A DNA stretch of 50,950 nucleotides, taken from positions 1-50,950 of the forward strand of contig NZ_LZRU01000034.1 in assembly GCF_002159085.1 (NCBI RefSeq). Direction: 5' to 3'. A model generated the notes under the pieces. It ran no database searches, was not told where the DNA came from, and was given only the letters and a program-made list of their open reading frames with translations. The first letter of the stretch is position 1. Every line of letters begins with the position of its first letter. The position numbers and the translations under genes were made by a program. This stretch comes from Thermobacillus sp. ZCTH02-B1 (GTDB lineage Bacteria; Bacillota; Bacilli; Paenibacillales; Paenibacillaceae). Shown here piece after piece: positions 19,094 through 28,404 of this stretch.

Positions 19094-20281
19094 TTACTTG
19101 TCGTTCAGCGCCTCGACGCCGGGCAGCTTCTTGCCTTCCATGAACTCGAGCGACGCGCCGCCGCCCGTCGAGATGTGGTCCATCTTGTCCTTGAGGCCGA
19201 ACTTCTCGACCGCCGCCGCGGAATCGCCGCCGCCGATGACCGTGTAGGCGCCCGTCGCCGCGCACGCCTCGGCGATCGCCCGCGTGCCGTGCGAGAACGG
19301 ATCGATCTCGAACACGCCCATCGGCCCGTTCCAGACGACGAGCTTCGAGTTCTTGATGATCTCCGCGTAGATCTCGCGCGTCTTCGGCCCGATGTCGACG
19401 CCCTCGTGGTCGGCCGGGATGCCTTCCTTCATGATGTCGACGACCTTCGTCTTCGCATTCGCGCTGAACTCGTCGGTGATGACGATGTCGACCGGCAGGC
19501 GGAAATTCTTGCCGAGCTGCTTCGCCTTCTCGATGAAGCCGAGCACCGTGTCGAGCTTGCTCTCATCCAGCAGCGATTTGCCGATCTCGACGCCCTGCGC
19601 CTTGAAGAACGTGTACGACAGACCGCCGCCGATCAGGATGTTGTCGGCGATCTCGAGCATCTTGTTGATGACGTCGATCTTGTCCTTCACCTTCGAACCG
19701 CCGATGATCGCCGTGAACGGACGGTCCGGGTTGTTCAGCGCCTTGCCGAGCACCTCGATTTCCTTCTCCATCAGCAGGCCGGATACGGCGGGCAGATAAT
19801 GCGCGATGCCCTCCGTGGACGCGTGGGCGCGGTGCGCGGCGCCGAACGCGTCGTTCACGTACAGGTCGGCCAGCTCCGCGAACGCCTTCGCGAGCTCCGG
19901 ATCGTTCTTCTCCTCGCCGGGATGGAAGCGGACGTTCTCGAGCAGCAGGACGTCGCCGTCCTTCATCTCGGCGATCATGGCCTTCACGGTCTCGCCGATC
20001 GATTCGTTCGCCTTCCGGACCGGCTTGCCGAGCAGCTCGGAGAGCCGCTTCGCCTGCAGGTCGAGGCGCAGCTCCTCGACGACCTGTCCCTTCGGCCGGC
20101 CCATGTGGCTCGCCAGAATGACCTTCGCGCCGCGCTCGATCAGGTATTGGATCGTCGGCAGCGTCTCCCGGATCCGGGTGTCATCCGTGATCCTTCCGTT
20201 CTCGACCGGCACGTTGAAATCGACGCGCACGAACACGCGCTTGCCGGCGACCTCCACGTCTCTGACGCTCTTCTTGCTCAT
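19094..20281 (-). CDS. pgk: Phosphoglycerate kinase
   Basis: A 395-residue two-domain kinase that transfers phosphate from 1,3-bisphosphoglycerate to ADP. The N-domain substrate site is [19 protein letters not shown], with ASHMGRPKG (about 56) and [13 protein letters not shown] (about 115). The nucleotide site is in the GGSKVKDKI and WNGPMGVFE segments, and the hinge/glycine-rich end [13 protein letters not shown] is near residue 350. The start ATG follows GAGGG. The hairpin at 20327-20364 separates it from gap. Confidence 0.97.
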   Translation of the reverse strand: MSKKSVRDVEVAGKRVFVRVDFNVPVENGRITDDTRIRETLPTIQYLIERGAKVILASHMGRPKGQVVEELRLDLQAKRLSELLGKPVRKANESIGETVKAMIAEMKDGDVLLLENVRFHPGEEKNDPELAKAFAELADLYVNDAFGAAHRAHASTEGIAHYLPAVSGLLMEKEIEVLGKALNNPDRPFTAIIGGSKVKDKIDVINKMLEIADNILIGGGLSYTFFKAQGVEIGKSLLDESKLDTVLGFIEKAKQLGKNFRLPVDIVITDEFSANAKTKVVDIMKEGIPADHEGVDIGPKTREIYAEIIKNSKLVVWNGPMGVFEIDPFSHGTRAIAEACAATGAYTVIGGGDSAAAVEKFGLKDKMDHISTGGGASLEFMEGKKLPGVEALNDK

Positions 20282-20326
20282 GACGGACCCTCCTCGTATT
20301 TGCCCCGCCGGGCGTCTCCCATACGC

Positions 20327-20364
20327 GAGCCAAGAGGAGACAGCGTTCGCTGCTCCTCTTGCTC
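20327..20364 (-). other. Long intercistronic hairpin between gap and pgk
   Basis: On the minus strand GAGCAAGAGGAGCAGCG (20364-20348) folds on the complementary segment ending GGCTC at 20327, with a two-base loop and small bulges. No T-run follows, so it is not a typical terminator. Such a stem at the 3' end of gap could stabilise a processed gap transcript, as known for B. subtilis gapA mRNA, where processing raises gapA level over the rest of the operon. The role here is inferred. Confidence 0.65.
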
Positions 20365-20380
20365 GGGTGAAATCCGTATA

Positions 20381-21568
<1,188 letters not shown>

Positions 21569-21609
21569 TCACAGGCTGCGCGCTTCCGTCATCCTGCTTC
21601 GCCGCAGGT

Positions 21610-22689
21610 CTACTCCGCCGGCTCGCCCCGGACCGGCTGCTGCTCCCCGTCCGCCTGCCGCTCCCGCTTGATGAGCGCCTCGAGCCTCCGGGCAGCGGCC
21701 TCGTCGGTCACGAGCACGTCGTCCTGGCCGTACCGCAGCACCGCGGCGATCGCGTCCCCTTTGCTGCCGCCGCCCGCCACGGCGATGACGTGCTCGGCCG
21801 CCTCCAGGTCTTCCAGCCGGAGCCCGACGGTCGACATGCGGTGAATGACGGTGCCGTTCCGGTCAAAATAATAACCGAACGCCTCCGCGACCGCTCCCCG
21901 CTCGTGCATCGACGCGATCGTGCCCTCGTCCACCCTGCGCCGACGGGCCATGACCATAGCGTCTCCGATGCCGTGCACCACAATGCGGGATTTCCGGATG
22001 AGCTCCACCATTTCCCGCACGTTCGGCTCGAGCATGAGCGACTGATACGCGTCTTCGCTGAGATGGTCCGGCACGTGCAGGAGCCGGTAGGACGCACCGG
22101 TGCGCTTCGCGAGCGTCGAGGCGATCGTGTTCGCCTGGTAGTCCATGTTCTCGCCGAATCCGCCCCGGGCCGGCACGAACAGCACATCGCGCAGCGGCTG
22201 GTCGACCGTGATCGTCTCCGCGAGCGCCAGGAGCGTCGTGCCGCCGGTCACGGCGACCACTCCCCGGCCCTGCAGCAGCCGGATCAGCACCCTGCCGGCC
22301 ACCCGTCCGAGCTCGCGCTTCGTCTCCCGCTCGGCGTCCGCGTCTCCCGGCACGACGATCACTTCCCGCAGCCGGAAATGTTCGCGGATGAGCCGTTCCA
22401 GCTCGGTAAGCCCCGCCAGCTCGCTCATGAACGGCGCCAGCGAGTCGACCAGACGCCGTCCGGCGTCGGTGACGCGCATGCCCGCCGCGTTCGCTTCGAT
22501 CAGTCCCTGCGCTTTCAGGAAGTCGGTTTCCGCCCGGAGCGTGCGCTCCGTCATGGACAGTGCAGCCGCCAGCGCGCGGCGGCCGACGGATTCCGACTTC
22601 ATCACCCGACTCAGTATGGCGTAGCGTTTCGCCATGACTTCGAGCAGATCCGGAACGAGGCGCTGCTGCAACTCAATCCACTCGCGCAT
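21610..22689 (-). CDS. cggR: Central glycolytic genes regulator CggR
   Basis: A 359-residue SorC/DeoR-type repressor. An N-terminal DNA-binding region with a helix-turn-helix (RRALAAALSMTERTLRAETDFLKAQG, about 37-62, split here by the turn) precedes a sugar-phosphate-binding effector domain with VTGGTTLLALAE (about 148), the ARGGFGENMDYQANT segment (about 173) and VAGGGSKGDAIAAVLR near the C-terminus. In B. subtilis it represses the gapA operon and is released by fructose 1,6-bisphosphate. Here it heads the same operon, and its expected two-box operator is present just upstream, so autoregulation is likely. Confidence 0.95.
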   Translation of the reverse strand: MREWIELQQRLVPDLLEVMAKRYAILSRVMKSESVGRRALAAALSMTERTLRAETDFLKAQGLIEANAAGMRVTDAGRRLVDSLAPFMSELAGLTELERLIREHFRLREVIVVPGDADAERETKRELGRVAGRVLIRLLQGRGVVAVTGGTTLLALAETITVDQPLRDVLFVPARGGFGENMDYQANTIASTLAKRTGASYRLLHVPDHLSEDAYQSLMLEPNVREMVELIRKSRIVVHGIGDAMVMARRRRVDEGTIASMHERGAVAEAFGYYFDRNGTVIHRMSTVGLRLEDLEAAEHVIAVAGGGSKGDAIAAVLRYGQDDVLVTDEAAARRLEALIKRERQADGEQQPVRGEPAE

Positions 22690-22713
22690 CGCGCACTTCT
22701 CCCCATCCGGTGG

Positions 22714-22749
22714 GACTCAATACGTCCCGGGTGAACATTCCAGGTCCCG
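22714..22749 (-). promoter_or_regulatory. CggR operator
   Basis: The minus strand reads CGGGAC-N6-TGTT-N4-CGGGAC-N6-AGTC. The B. subtilis CggR operator is CGGGAC-N6-TGTC-N4-CGGGAC-N6-TGTC, so spacing is exact and only two or three positions of the second half-boxes differ. It lies between the -10 box and the cggR start. Confidence 0.85.
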
Positions 22750-22755
22750 CATCTC

Positions 22756-22784
22756 ATTGTACCCGACTTTTCCATGGCACGCAA
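22756..22784 (-). promoter_or_regulatory. cggR-gap operon promoter
   Basis: Minus-strand TTGCGT (22784-22779), a 17-base spacer and TACAAT (22761-22756). The operator begins seven bases downstream of the -10, as expected for a repressor that blocks transcription at initiation or early elongation. Confidence 0.75.
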
Positions 22785-22892
22785 GTGCGGGCGTCCTTGC
22801 AGAACCACGCCCGGCATCCATCCGCACGGCCCGCATCCGTCGCGCCCGCAACGGCCGGCGTGTCCGAACCTCCACGCCCCCGGCAGGGCCAT

Positions 22893-23541
22893 TAACGGTC
22901 CGCCAGACCGTTAACTTCCCTTTGGGCGCTTCCAATCGTCATGCTAACGATCCGCGGGACCGTTAACCGCCGATCATCCGCGCCCCAACACGCCCGGCAA
23001 AGGCCCATAACGGTCCGCCAGACCGTTAACACCCGCCCGGGCGCTTTCAATCGTCATGTAACGGTCCGCGGGACCGTTAACCGCCGATCATCCGCGCCCC
23101 AACACGCCCGGCAAAGGCCCATAACGGTCCACGAGACCGTTAACGTCCGTCCGGGCGCTTCCAATCGTCATGCGAACGGTCCGCGGGACCGTTAACCGCT
23201 GATCATCCGCGCCCCAACACGCCCGGCGAAGACCCATAACGGTCCGCCAGACCGTTAACACCCGTCCGGACGCATTCAATCGTCATGCTAACGGTCCGCG
23301 GGACCGTTAACCGCTGATCATCCGCGCCCCATCACGCCCGGCAAAGGCCCATAACGGTTCGCCAGACCGTTAACGTCCGTCCGGGCGCTTCCAATCGTCA
23401 TGCTAACGGTCCGTGAGACCGTTAACCGCCGATCATCCGCGCTTCAACACGCCCGGCAAAGGCCCATAACGGTCCGCCAGACCGTTAACACCCGCCCGGG
23501 CGCTTCCAATCATCGCACTAACGGTCCGTGAGACCGTTAAC
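22893..23541. repeat. Tandem array of six 115-bp units with twelve 21-bp palindromes
   Basis: Each unit holds two copies of TAACGGTC-N5-GACCGTTA. Type A (centre usually CGCCA) starts at 22893, 23008, 23122, 23237, 23352 and 23467; type B (centre CGCGG, later CGTGA) starts at 22945, 23059, 23174, 23289, 23404 and 23519. Distances alternate 52 and 63 bp (51 once), i.e. close to 5 and 6 helical turns. The 8-bp arms are nearly invariant, with single changes at 22950, 23174 and 23359, while the 5-bp centres vary. Spacers are also conserved, so this is a true tandem repeat. It fills most of the cggR to tRNA-Arg intergenic region. Function unknown: protein-binding array, hairpin RNA or amplified repeat. 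Confidence 0.95.
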
Positions 23542-23616
23542 CGCCCACTCCCGCCGCCCGCGCCCGCATCCGCCGCGCCATCCAACCGTTCCCGCAAGTT
23601 TTTTTGCTCCGTGCCC

Positions 23617-23645
23617 TTGCTTTTTCCCGCCGCGTATCCTATAAT
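23617..23645 (+). promoter_or_regulatory. tRNA-Arg promoter
   Basis: TTGCTT (23617-23622), a 17-base spacer and a perfect TATAAT (23640-23645), ending 29 bases before the tRNA 5' end. Confidence 0.8.
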
Positions 23646-23674
23646 GATCTTCGCTGTCGTTCATGACAACCCAT

Positions 23675-23749
23675 GCGCCCGTGGTCCAATGGATATGACG
23701 CAGGCCTCCGGAGCCTGAGATCTAGGTTCGATTCCTGGCGGGCGCGCCA
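23675..23749 (+). tRNA. tRNA-Arg (anticodon CCG)
   Basis: GCGCCCG (23675-23681) pairs with CGGGCGC (23739-23745) as acceptor stem. The anticodon arm CAGGC-CTCCGGA-GCCTG presents CCG for the arginine codon CGG. The T arm with GGTTCGATTCC and an encoded CCA (23747-23749) are present. It reads the CGG codon that is common in this GC-rich genome. A solitary gene with its own promoter and terminator. Confidence 0.95.
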
Positions 23750-23761
23750 TCATTGCACCGC

Positions 23762-23801
23762 AAGCGGCTGACCGGACATCCGCCGGCACGCCGCTTTTCT
23801 T
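23762..23801 (+). terminator. Terminator of tRNA-Arg
   Basis: AAGCGGC (23762-23768) pairs with GCCGCTT (23790-23796), with an inner CCGG/CCGG pairing, followed by TTTTCTT. Confidence 0.8.
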
Positions 23802-23811
23802 GCATCGCTTG

Positions 23812-23851
23812 TTTGACCTTCTTTGACTTTTGAACGGCGATCGCATATCAT
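23812..23851 (+). promoter_or_regulatory. clpP promoter overlapped by CtsR box
   Basis: Read on the minus strand, AGTCAAA-GAA-GGTCAAA (23828-23812) matches the CtsR heptad direct repeat (RGTCAAA-N3-RGTCAAA). On the plus strand the second heptad supplies the -35 TTGACT (23823-23828), followed by a 17-base spacer and TATCAT (23846-23851). CtsR bound here would cover the -35, giving heat-shock control of clpP. Confidence 0.85.
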
Positions 23852-23876
23852 ATATTGGCAGAAGGAGGCATCCGCC

Positions 23877-24464
<588 letters not shown>

Positions 24465-24529
24465 GGATCGGTTACGACCGGATTCATGATCATGCGCTTC
24501 AAATAAACGCATAAACGCAAACAAACGCA

Positions 24530-24560
24530 AAACATCCGCCTTGACAGGCGGATGTTTCTG
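24530..24560 (+). terminator. Terminator of clpP
   Basis: AAACATCCGCCT (24530-24541) and AGGCGGATGTTT (24546-24557) form a perfect 12-bp stem with a 4-base loop. The short T-run plus CTGCTTCT follows. Confidence 0.85.
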
Positions 24561-24715
24561 CTTCTATACCACAAAATATCCCATTTGTCAATCATAATTT
24601 ACATATGCGAATGGCAAAACACTCCTGACGAAAACCATGCTATGATGAAATCACAGAAGTTCCAGTTTCCTACAGTTCAAGGCTATAGCTGAGAATTCCG
24701 GATGGAGTGATATCC

Positions 24716-24922
24716 GTGGCAGCCACAAGATCCACGCACGCATCACCGCCTGACAACGACTATCCCGTCGTGCACGACAAGATGATCCTGCTGCGGCCGC
24801 TGACGGACGAGCACCTCATCGAAGTGTACCACGAGGCCGTCGCGATGGGATTGTCGGCCGAGTTCATCCAGCTGATCGAGGAAGCGATGCGTTCGCGCAA
24901 CCTGGATCCCCATTCCGCCTGA
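24716..24922 (+). CDS. sda: Sporulation histidine kinase inhibitor Sda (extended)
   Basis: The last 45 residues, LRPLTDEHLIEVYHEAVAMG and SAEFIQLIEEAMRSR, match the helical hairpin of Sda, the checkpoint protein that binds KinA and stops the sporulation phosphorelay when replication is perturbed. B. subtilis Sda has 46 residues; here 22 extra residues precede the hairpin if translation begins at GTG 24716, eight bases after GGAG. A later ATG at 24781 would give a 46-residue classical form but lacks a clear ribosome-binding site. The gene stands alone between terminators. No DnaA boxes, known to control B. subtilis sda, were recognised upstream. Confidence 0.85.
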   Translation: MAATRSTHASPPDNDYPVVHDKMILLRPLTDEHLIEVYHEAVAMGLSAEFIQLIEEAMRSRNLDPHSA

Positions 24923-24957
24923 TTTCGGCTGCCCGCAGCGGCAGCTTCCTATCCGCG

Positions 24958-24992
24958 GGCCGATCGGACGATGCGCCGGTCGGCCTTTTCTC
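24958..24992 (+). terminator. Terminator of sda
   Basis: GGCCGATCGG (24958-24967) and CCGGTCGGCC (24976-24985) pair with one T-G, followed by TTTTCTCCCTTT. Confidence 0.8.
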
Positions 24993-25017
24993 CCTTTGAT
25001 ACGCCTTGATACGGACA

Positions 25018-25054
25018 AAGGGCGGATCGCCGGGTCGTCCCCGGGTCCGCCCTT
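25018..25054 (-). terminator. Terminator of glk-rapZ-yvcK-whiA-crh operon
   Basis: On the minus strand AAGGGCGGA (25054-25046) pairs with TCCGCCCTT (25026-25018), just after the crh stop at 25071, followed by a short TTGTCC tail. Confidence 0.7.
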
Positions 25055-25070
25055 CGGCATCTGTCCCGCT

Positions 25071-25340
25071 TTACTGGTTCTCGAGCTCCTCTTTGCTGAC
25101 CAGTTGGACTAAAGCGTTTACAGCCTGCTCGGCGTCGGAACCTTCCGCGCTGATGACGACCTCCGTCCCCGAGCTGATCGCGAGGCTCATGATGCCCATG
25201 ATGGATTTCGCGTTGACTTTCTTGTCGTCTTTCTCCACGTAGATTTCAGCTGAGAACTTGTTCGCTTCCTGCACGAACAGCGCAGCCGGCCGTGCGTGTA
25301 GGCCCGTCTTCAGACGTACGACCACCGGTTGCCTGATCAT
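25071..25340 (-). CDS. crh: HPr family protein at the crh position
   Basis: An 89-residue HPr-fold phosphocarrier. The regulatory Ser-46, target of HPr kinase, is in NAKSIMGIM. The surrounding sequence (RLKTGL, ARPAALFVQEAN) is closest to B. subtilis Crh, and the gene follows whiA as crh does. B. subtilis Crh has Gln-15 and cannot act in PTS transfer; here residue 15 is His, as in HPr proper. It might therefore both carry PTS phosphate and act as a CcpA cofactor. Whether a separate ptsH exists elsewhere cannot be seen. ATG 25340 follows GGGGGAAAG. Confidence 0.88.
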   Translation of the reverse strand: MIRQPVVVRLKTGLHARPAALFVQEANKFSAEIYVEKDDKKVNAKSIMGIMSLAISSGTEVVISAEGSDAEQAVNALVQLVSKEELENQ

Positions 25341-25492
25341 GAATGCTTTCCCCCTGTCCAGAAATTTCAGCTCGATGCGCGGCTTTGCCCCCCCGGGCGT
25401 GCCTGCCGTCAGGCCGGTCTCCCGTGCCTTCCGAGTCCCAAGATTATGGCAGTATTATAACATTATTTGGCGAACCAGACCAGATTGCCGCC

Positions 25493-26428
25493 TTACAGCG
25501 TGCCATTCCGGATTTTTTCGGCCAATTCGTCGATTTTTCGCAGCCGGTGGTTGACGCCCGACTTGCTGACGTTGCCCTTCAGCAGATCGCCGACTTCCTT
25601 CAGGTTCATGTCCGGATGCGCGAGCCTCACTTCCGCCACTTCGCGCAGCTTCTCGGGCAGGTTCTCGAGGCCGATCACCCGCTGCAGCAGCCGGATGTTG
25701 TCGATCTGCCGGATGGCCGCGCCGATCGTCTTGTTCAGATTGGCCGTCTCGCAGTTGACGATCCGGTTCACCGAGTTGCGCATGTCCCGCATGATGCGGA
25801 CGTCCTCGAACTTGAAGAGGGCCTGGTGCGCGCCGATGAGGCCCAGGAACTCGATGATCTTTTCCCCTTCCTTGATGTAGAAAATGAATCCCTTCTTCCG
25901 TTCGATGCAGCGCGCGTTCAGACGGTACTTGTTCGCGAGTTCCACCAGCGCCCGGCAATGCTCCTCGTACTGCGTCGCGATCTCCAGATGGTAGCTCGAC
26001 CCTTCCGGATCGTTGACCGATCCGCCGGCCAGGAATGCGCCGCGCAGATATGCCCGCTTGCAGCACGCCTTGCGGATGAGATTCCGGTCGATGCCCTGGC
26101 GGAACACGAACCCGTCCGAGACGATGGTGAGCTGCGACAGCACATCCTCCACGTTCGACGGAACGCGCACGATGTAGACATTATTCTTCTTCAACCGCAT
26201 TTTCTTCCGCACGAGCAGCTCGCCGTGAATGCCGAACCGCCGCTTGAGCAGCGTGAAAATGCGCCGCGCGATCGCCGCGTTCTCCGTCGACACGTCCAGC
26301 ACGACATTCCGGTTCGACACCTGGACCGTGCCGTTCATCCGGATGAGCGCCGCGAGCTCCGCCAGCTCGCAGCAGGGCGCGGCTTCGATCATCGTCAGTT
26401 CCTTCTTGGTCTGGGCCGCGAAAGACAT
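25493..26428 (-). CDS. whiA: DNA-binding protein WhiA
   Basis: A 311-residue protein with an N-terminal LAGLIDADG-like fold that has lost nuclease residues ([15 protein letters not shown] start, [21 protein letters not shown] near 120) and a C-terminal helix-turn-helix ([20 protein letters not shown], about 255-290). In Bacillus it affects chromosome segregation and cell division; in Streptomyces, sporulation septation. The longer frame begins at 26455, but ATG 26428 matches the family N-terminus and has GAGGTG upstream. It starts five bases after yvcK and precedes crh. Confidence 0.94.
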   Translation of the reverse strand: MSFAAQTKKELTMIEAAPCCELAELAALIRMNGTVQVSNRNVVLDVSTENAAIARRIFTLLKRRFGIHGELLVRKKMRLKKNNVYIVRVPSNVEDVLSQLTIVSDGFVFRQGIDRNLIRKACCKRAYLRGAFLAGGSVNDPEGSSYHLEIATQYEEHCRALVELANKYRLNARCIERKKGFIFYIKEGEKIIEFLGLIGAHQALFKFEDVRIMRDMRNSVNRIVNCETANLNKTIGAAIRQIDNIRLLQRVIGLENLPEKLREVAEVRLAHPDMNLKEVGDLLKGNVSKSGVNHRLRKIDELAEKIRNGTL

Positions 26429-26433
26429 CCGCA

Positions 26434-27429
26434 TCACCTCTTCCCGGATATCCATTCTTGAACCAGCCGTTCGATGTGGTCGCTGAGCTTGGCGGCGTCG
26501 TGACGCAGATAGGTCTGGACCTTGACGAGGTGATCCGCGATGACGCGGATGCCCCGCGCGGCCAGCTTTTCCTCGTCGCAGACGACGACCGATGCGCCTT
26601 CCTCCGCGTACTTGGCCAGCACGTCCGGCGGAATCTCGCCGTTGTTCACGATGACCGCGTGGAACAGCGGCGCGCCGACATGCGCCTCGATCGCGTCCAG
26701 ATGGTCGCTCACCGTATAGCCGTCCGTCTCGCCCGGCTGGGTCATGACGTTGCAGACGAACAGTTTCAGGGCGTCGGAAGCGATGATCGCCTCGGCCAGC
26801 CCCTTGACGAGCAGATTCGGCATGATGCTCGTGTACAGGCTGCCGGGACCGATCAGGATGCAGTCCGCCTCGCGGATCGCCTCCACCGCCTCCGGCAGCG
26901 GTTCGACGCCTTCCGGCTCGATCATGACGCGGCGGATCTTGCCGCGGGCCTTTGGAATCTGCGACTCGCCGACGACGACGCTCCCGTCCTCCATGACCGC
27001 CTTCAGCACGGTGCCCTGCGCGGCGGCGGGCAGCACCCGGCCGCGCACGGCGAGCACCTGGCTCAGCTCGCGCACGCCCGAGACGAAGTCGCCCGCGATG
27101 TCGGTCATCGCCGCCAACATCAGGTTGCCCAGGCTGTGGCCGGCCAATCCGCTTCCGGCGGGAAAACGATACCGCAGCAGCCGCGACAACAGCGGCTCGA
27201 CATTGGCGAGCGCCATCAGCACGTTGCGGATGTCGCCCGGCGGCGGAATATGCAGTTCCTGGCGCAGGACGCCCGAACTGCCCCCGTCATCGGCGACCGT
27301 GACGATCGCCGTGAGATCGAGCGGCTTCTCCTTGAGGCCGCGCAGCATGACGGACAGTCCGGTGCCCCCGCCGATGACGACGACTTTCGGCAGACGACGG
27401 GTCGGTATTGACGGAGTGCGGACGTCCAT
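26434..27429 (-). CDS. yvcK: YvcK-type gluconeogenesis factor
   Basis: A 331-residue protein of the CofD/YvcK family. The N-terminus [18 protein letters not shown] binds nucleotide-sugar, and [15 protein letters not shown] and [12 protein letters not shown] are family hallmarks. In B. subtilis YvcK is needed for growth on gluconeogenic carbon and for placing cell-wall enzymes, and binds UDP-sugars. ATG 27429 follows GGGGTGAGG. It lies between rapZ and whiA with gaps of 12 and 5 bases, clearly one transcript. Confidence 0.94.
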   Translation of the reverse strand: MDVRTPSIPTRRLPKVVVIGGGTGLSVMLRGLKEKPLDLTAIVTVADDGGSSGVLRQELHIPPPGDIRNVLMALANVEPLLSRLLRYRFPAGSGLAGHSLGNLMLAAMTDIAGDFVSGVRELSQVLAVRGRVLPAAAQGTVLKAVMEDGSVVVGESQIPKARGKIRRVMIEPEGVEPLPEAVEAIREADCILIGPGSLYTSIMPNLLVKGLAEAIIASDALKLFVCNVMTQPGETDGYTVSDHLDAIEAHVGAPLFHAVIVNNGEIPPDVLAKYAEEGASVVVCDEEKLAARGIRVIADHLVKVQTYLRHDAAKLSDHIERLVQEWISGKR

Positions 27430-27441
27430 GCCCTCACCCCG

Positions 27442-28329
27442 TCAGTGCCGGTCGCGCTCGGCGTCCCGGTGGCTGACCCGCACCGTCTCCGTCTCGCTGT
27501 TGCCCAGCGTGCGCGCGAGATACTCCGCGATCGCGACGGAACGATGCTTGCCCCCGGTGCAGCCGATGCCGACGACGAGCTGGCTTTTGCCTTCCTTCTT
27601 GTACATCGGAATCAGATATTGCAGCAGGTCGATCAGCTTCGCGAGGAACGTCTGCGTCTCCGGCCATTTCATTACATACTCGTACACTTCCGGATCTTTC
27701 CCGGTGTGCGGCCTGAGATGCTCGATGTAGTGCGGATTGGGCAGGAACCGGCAGTCGAAGATGAGATCCGCGTCGATCGGGATGCCGTATTTGTACCCGA
27801 ACGACGTCAGATTGATGACGAACGATTCCCGGTCCGCCTCCGAGAACCGCTCGGCGATGATCGCCTTGAGCTGCGCCGGCTTCAGGTTGCTCGTGTCGAT
27901 CACCTGGTCCGCGGCGCCCTTCAGATCCTCGAGCAACCTGCGCTCAAGCCGGATGCCGTCGAGCGGAGCGCCGCCGTCGGAGAGCGGGTGCCGGCGCCGG
28001 CTCTCCTTGTACCGCTGCACGAGCACGCTGTCCGTCGCGTCGAGGAACAGAATCTCGATCCGGATCGAGAAGCGCTCCCTCGTGTAGGCCAGCGACTCGG
28101 ACAGCGCGGTGAAGAACTCGCGCCCGCGCAGGTCGATGACGAGCGCCACCTTCGCAATCTTCCCGCTCGACGACTCGATCAGCTCGGCGAACTTCGGGAT
28201 AAGCACGGGCGGCAGGTTGTCGACGCAGAAGTAGCCGAGGTCCTCCAGACTCTGGACCGCGATCGTCTTGCCCGCGCCCGACATGCCCGTGATGATGACC
28301 AGCTTCGGGACCGCCGTTCCGCCGGACAT
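27442..28329 (-). CDS. rapZ: RapZ/YvcJ nucleotide-binding protein
   Basis: A 295-residue P-loop protein. Walker A is [18 protein letters not shown] near the start, followed by [10 protein letters not shown] and the Walker B-like [10 protein letters not shown]. The C-terminal domain has [26 protein letters not shown] (motif interrupted here only by line breaks in the sequence, 16-residue core [16 protein letters not shown]) and [12 protein letters not shown], the putative amino-sugar-binding loop. In E. coli RapZ controls glmS through small RNAs; in B. subtilis YvcJ binds and hydrolyses GTP and affects competence. It sits between glk and yvcK. Confidence 0.94.
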   Translation of the reverse strand: MSGGTAVPKLVIITGMSGAGKTIAVQSLEDLGYFCVDNLPPVLIPKFAELIESSSGKIAKVALVIDLRGREFFTALSESLAYTRERFSIRIEILFLDATDSVLVQRYKESRRRHPLSDGGAPLDGIRLERRLLEDLKGAADQVIDTSNLKPAQLKAIIAERFSEADRESFVINLTSFGYKYGIPIDADLIFDCRFLPNPHYIEHLRPHTGKDPEVYEYVMKWPETQTFLAKLIDLLQYLIPMYKKEGKSQLVVGIGCTGGKHRSVAIAEYLARTLGNSETETVRVSHRDAERDRH

Positions 28330-28404
28330 GGCGCCAACTCCTCTCCGGAACTTCCCCAGGGTAAGAACAGGCGGCAGGCCGGTCGTGACCGGCCTGCACG
28401 TGCG

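Noticed and set aside
22941..23195. Repetitive 84-codon reading frame inside the palindrome array
   Set aside because: It exists only because 115- and 114-bp units happen to stay open for two units; a one-base length change between units breaks any shared frame and no ribosome-binding site is present.
22893..23541. CRISPR array
   Set aside because: Both the palindromes and the segments between them are conserved from unit to unit, so there are no unique spacers; no cas genes are near.
24500..24530. Short AAACGC repeats after clpP as a regulatory array
   Set aside because: Only four loose copies in 30 AT-rich bases directly before a terminator; too little to support a function.
28375..28396. 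Terminator between glcK and rapZ
   Set aside because: CAGGCCGGTC/GACCGGCCTG is a strong hairpin, but the following minus-strand sequence has no T-run, so I do not call a terminator.
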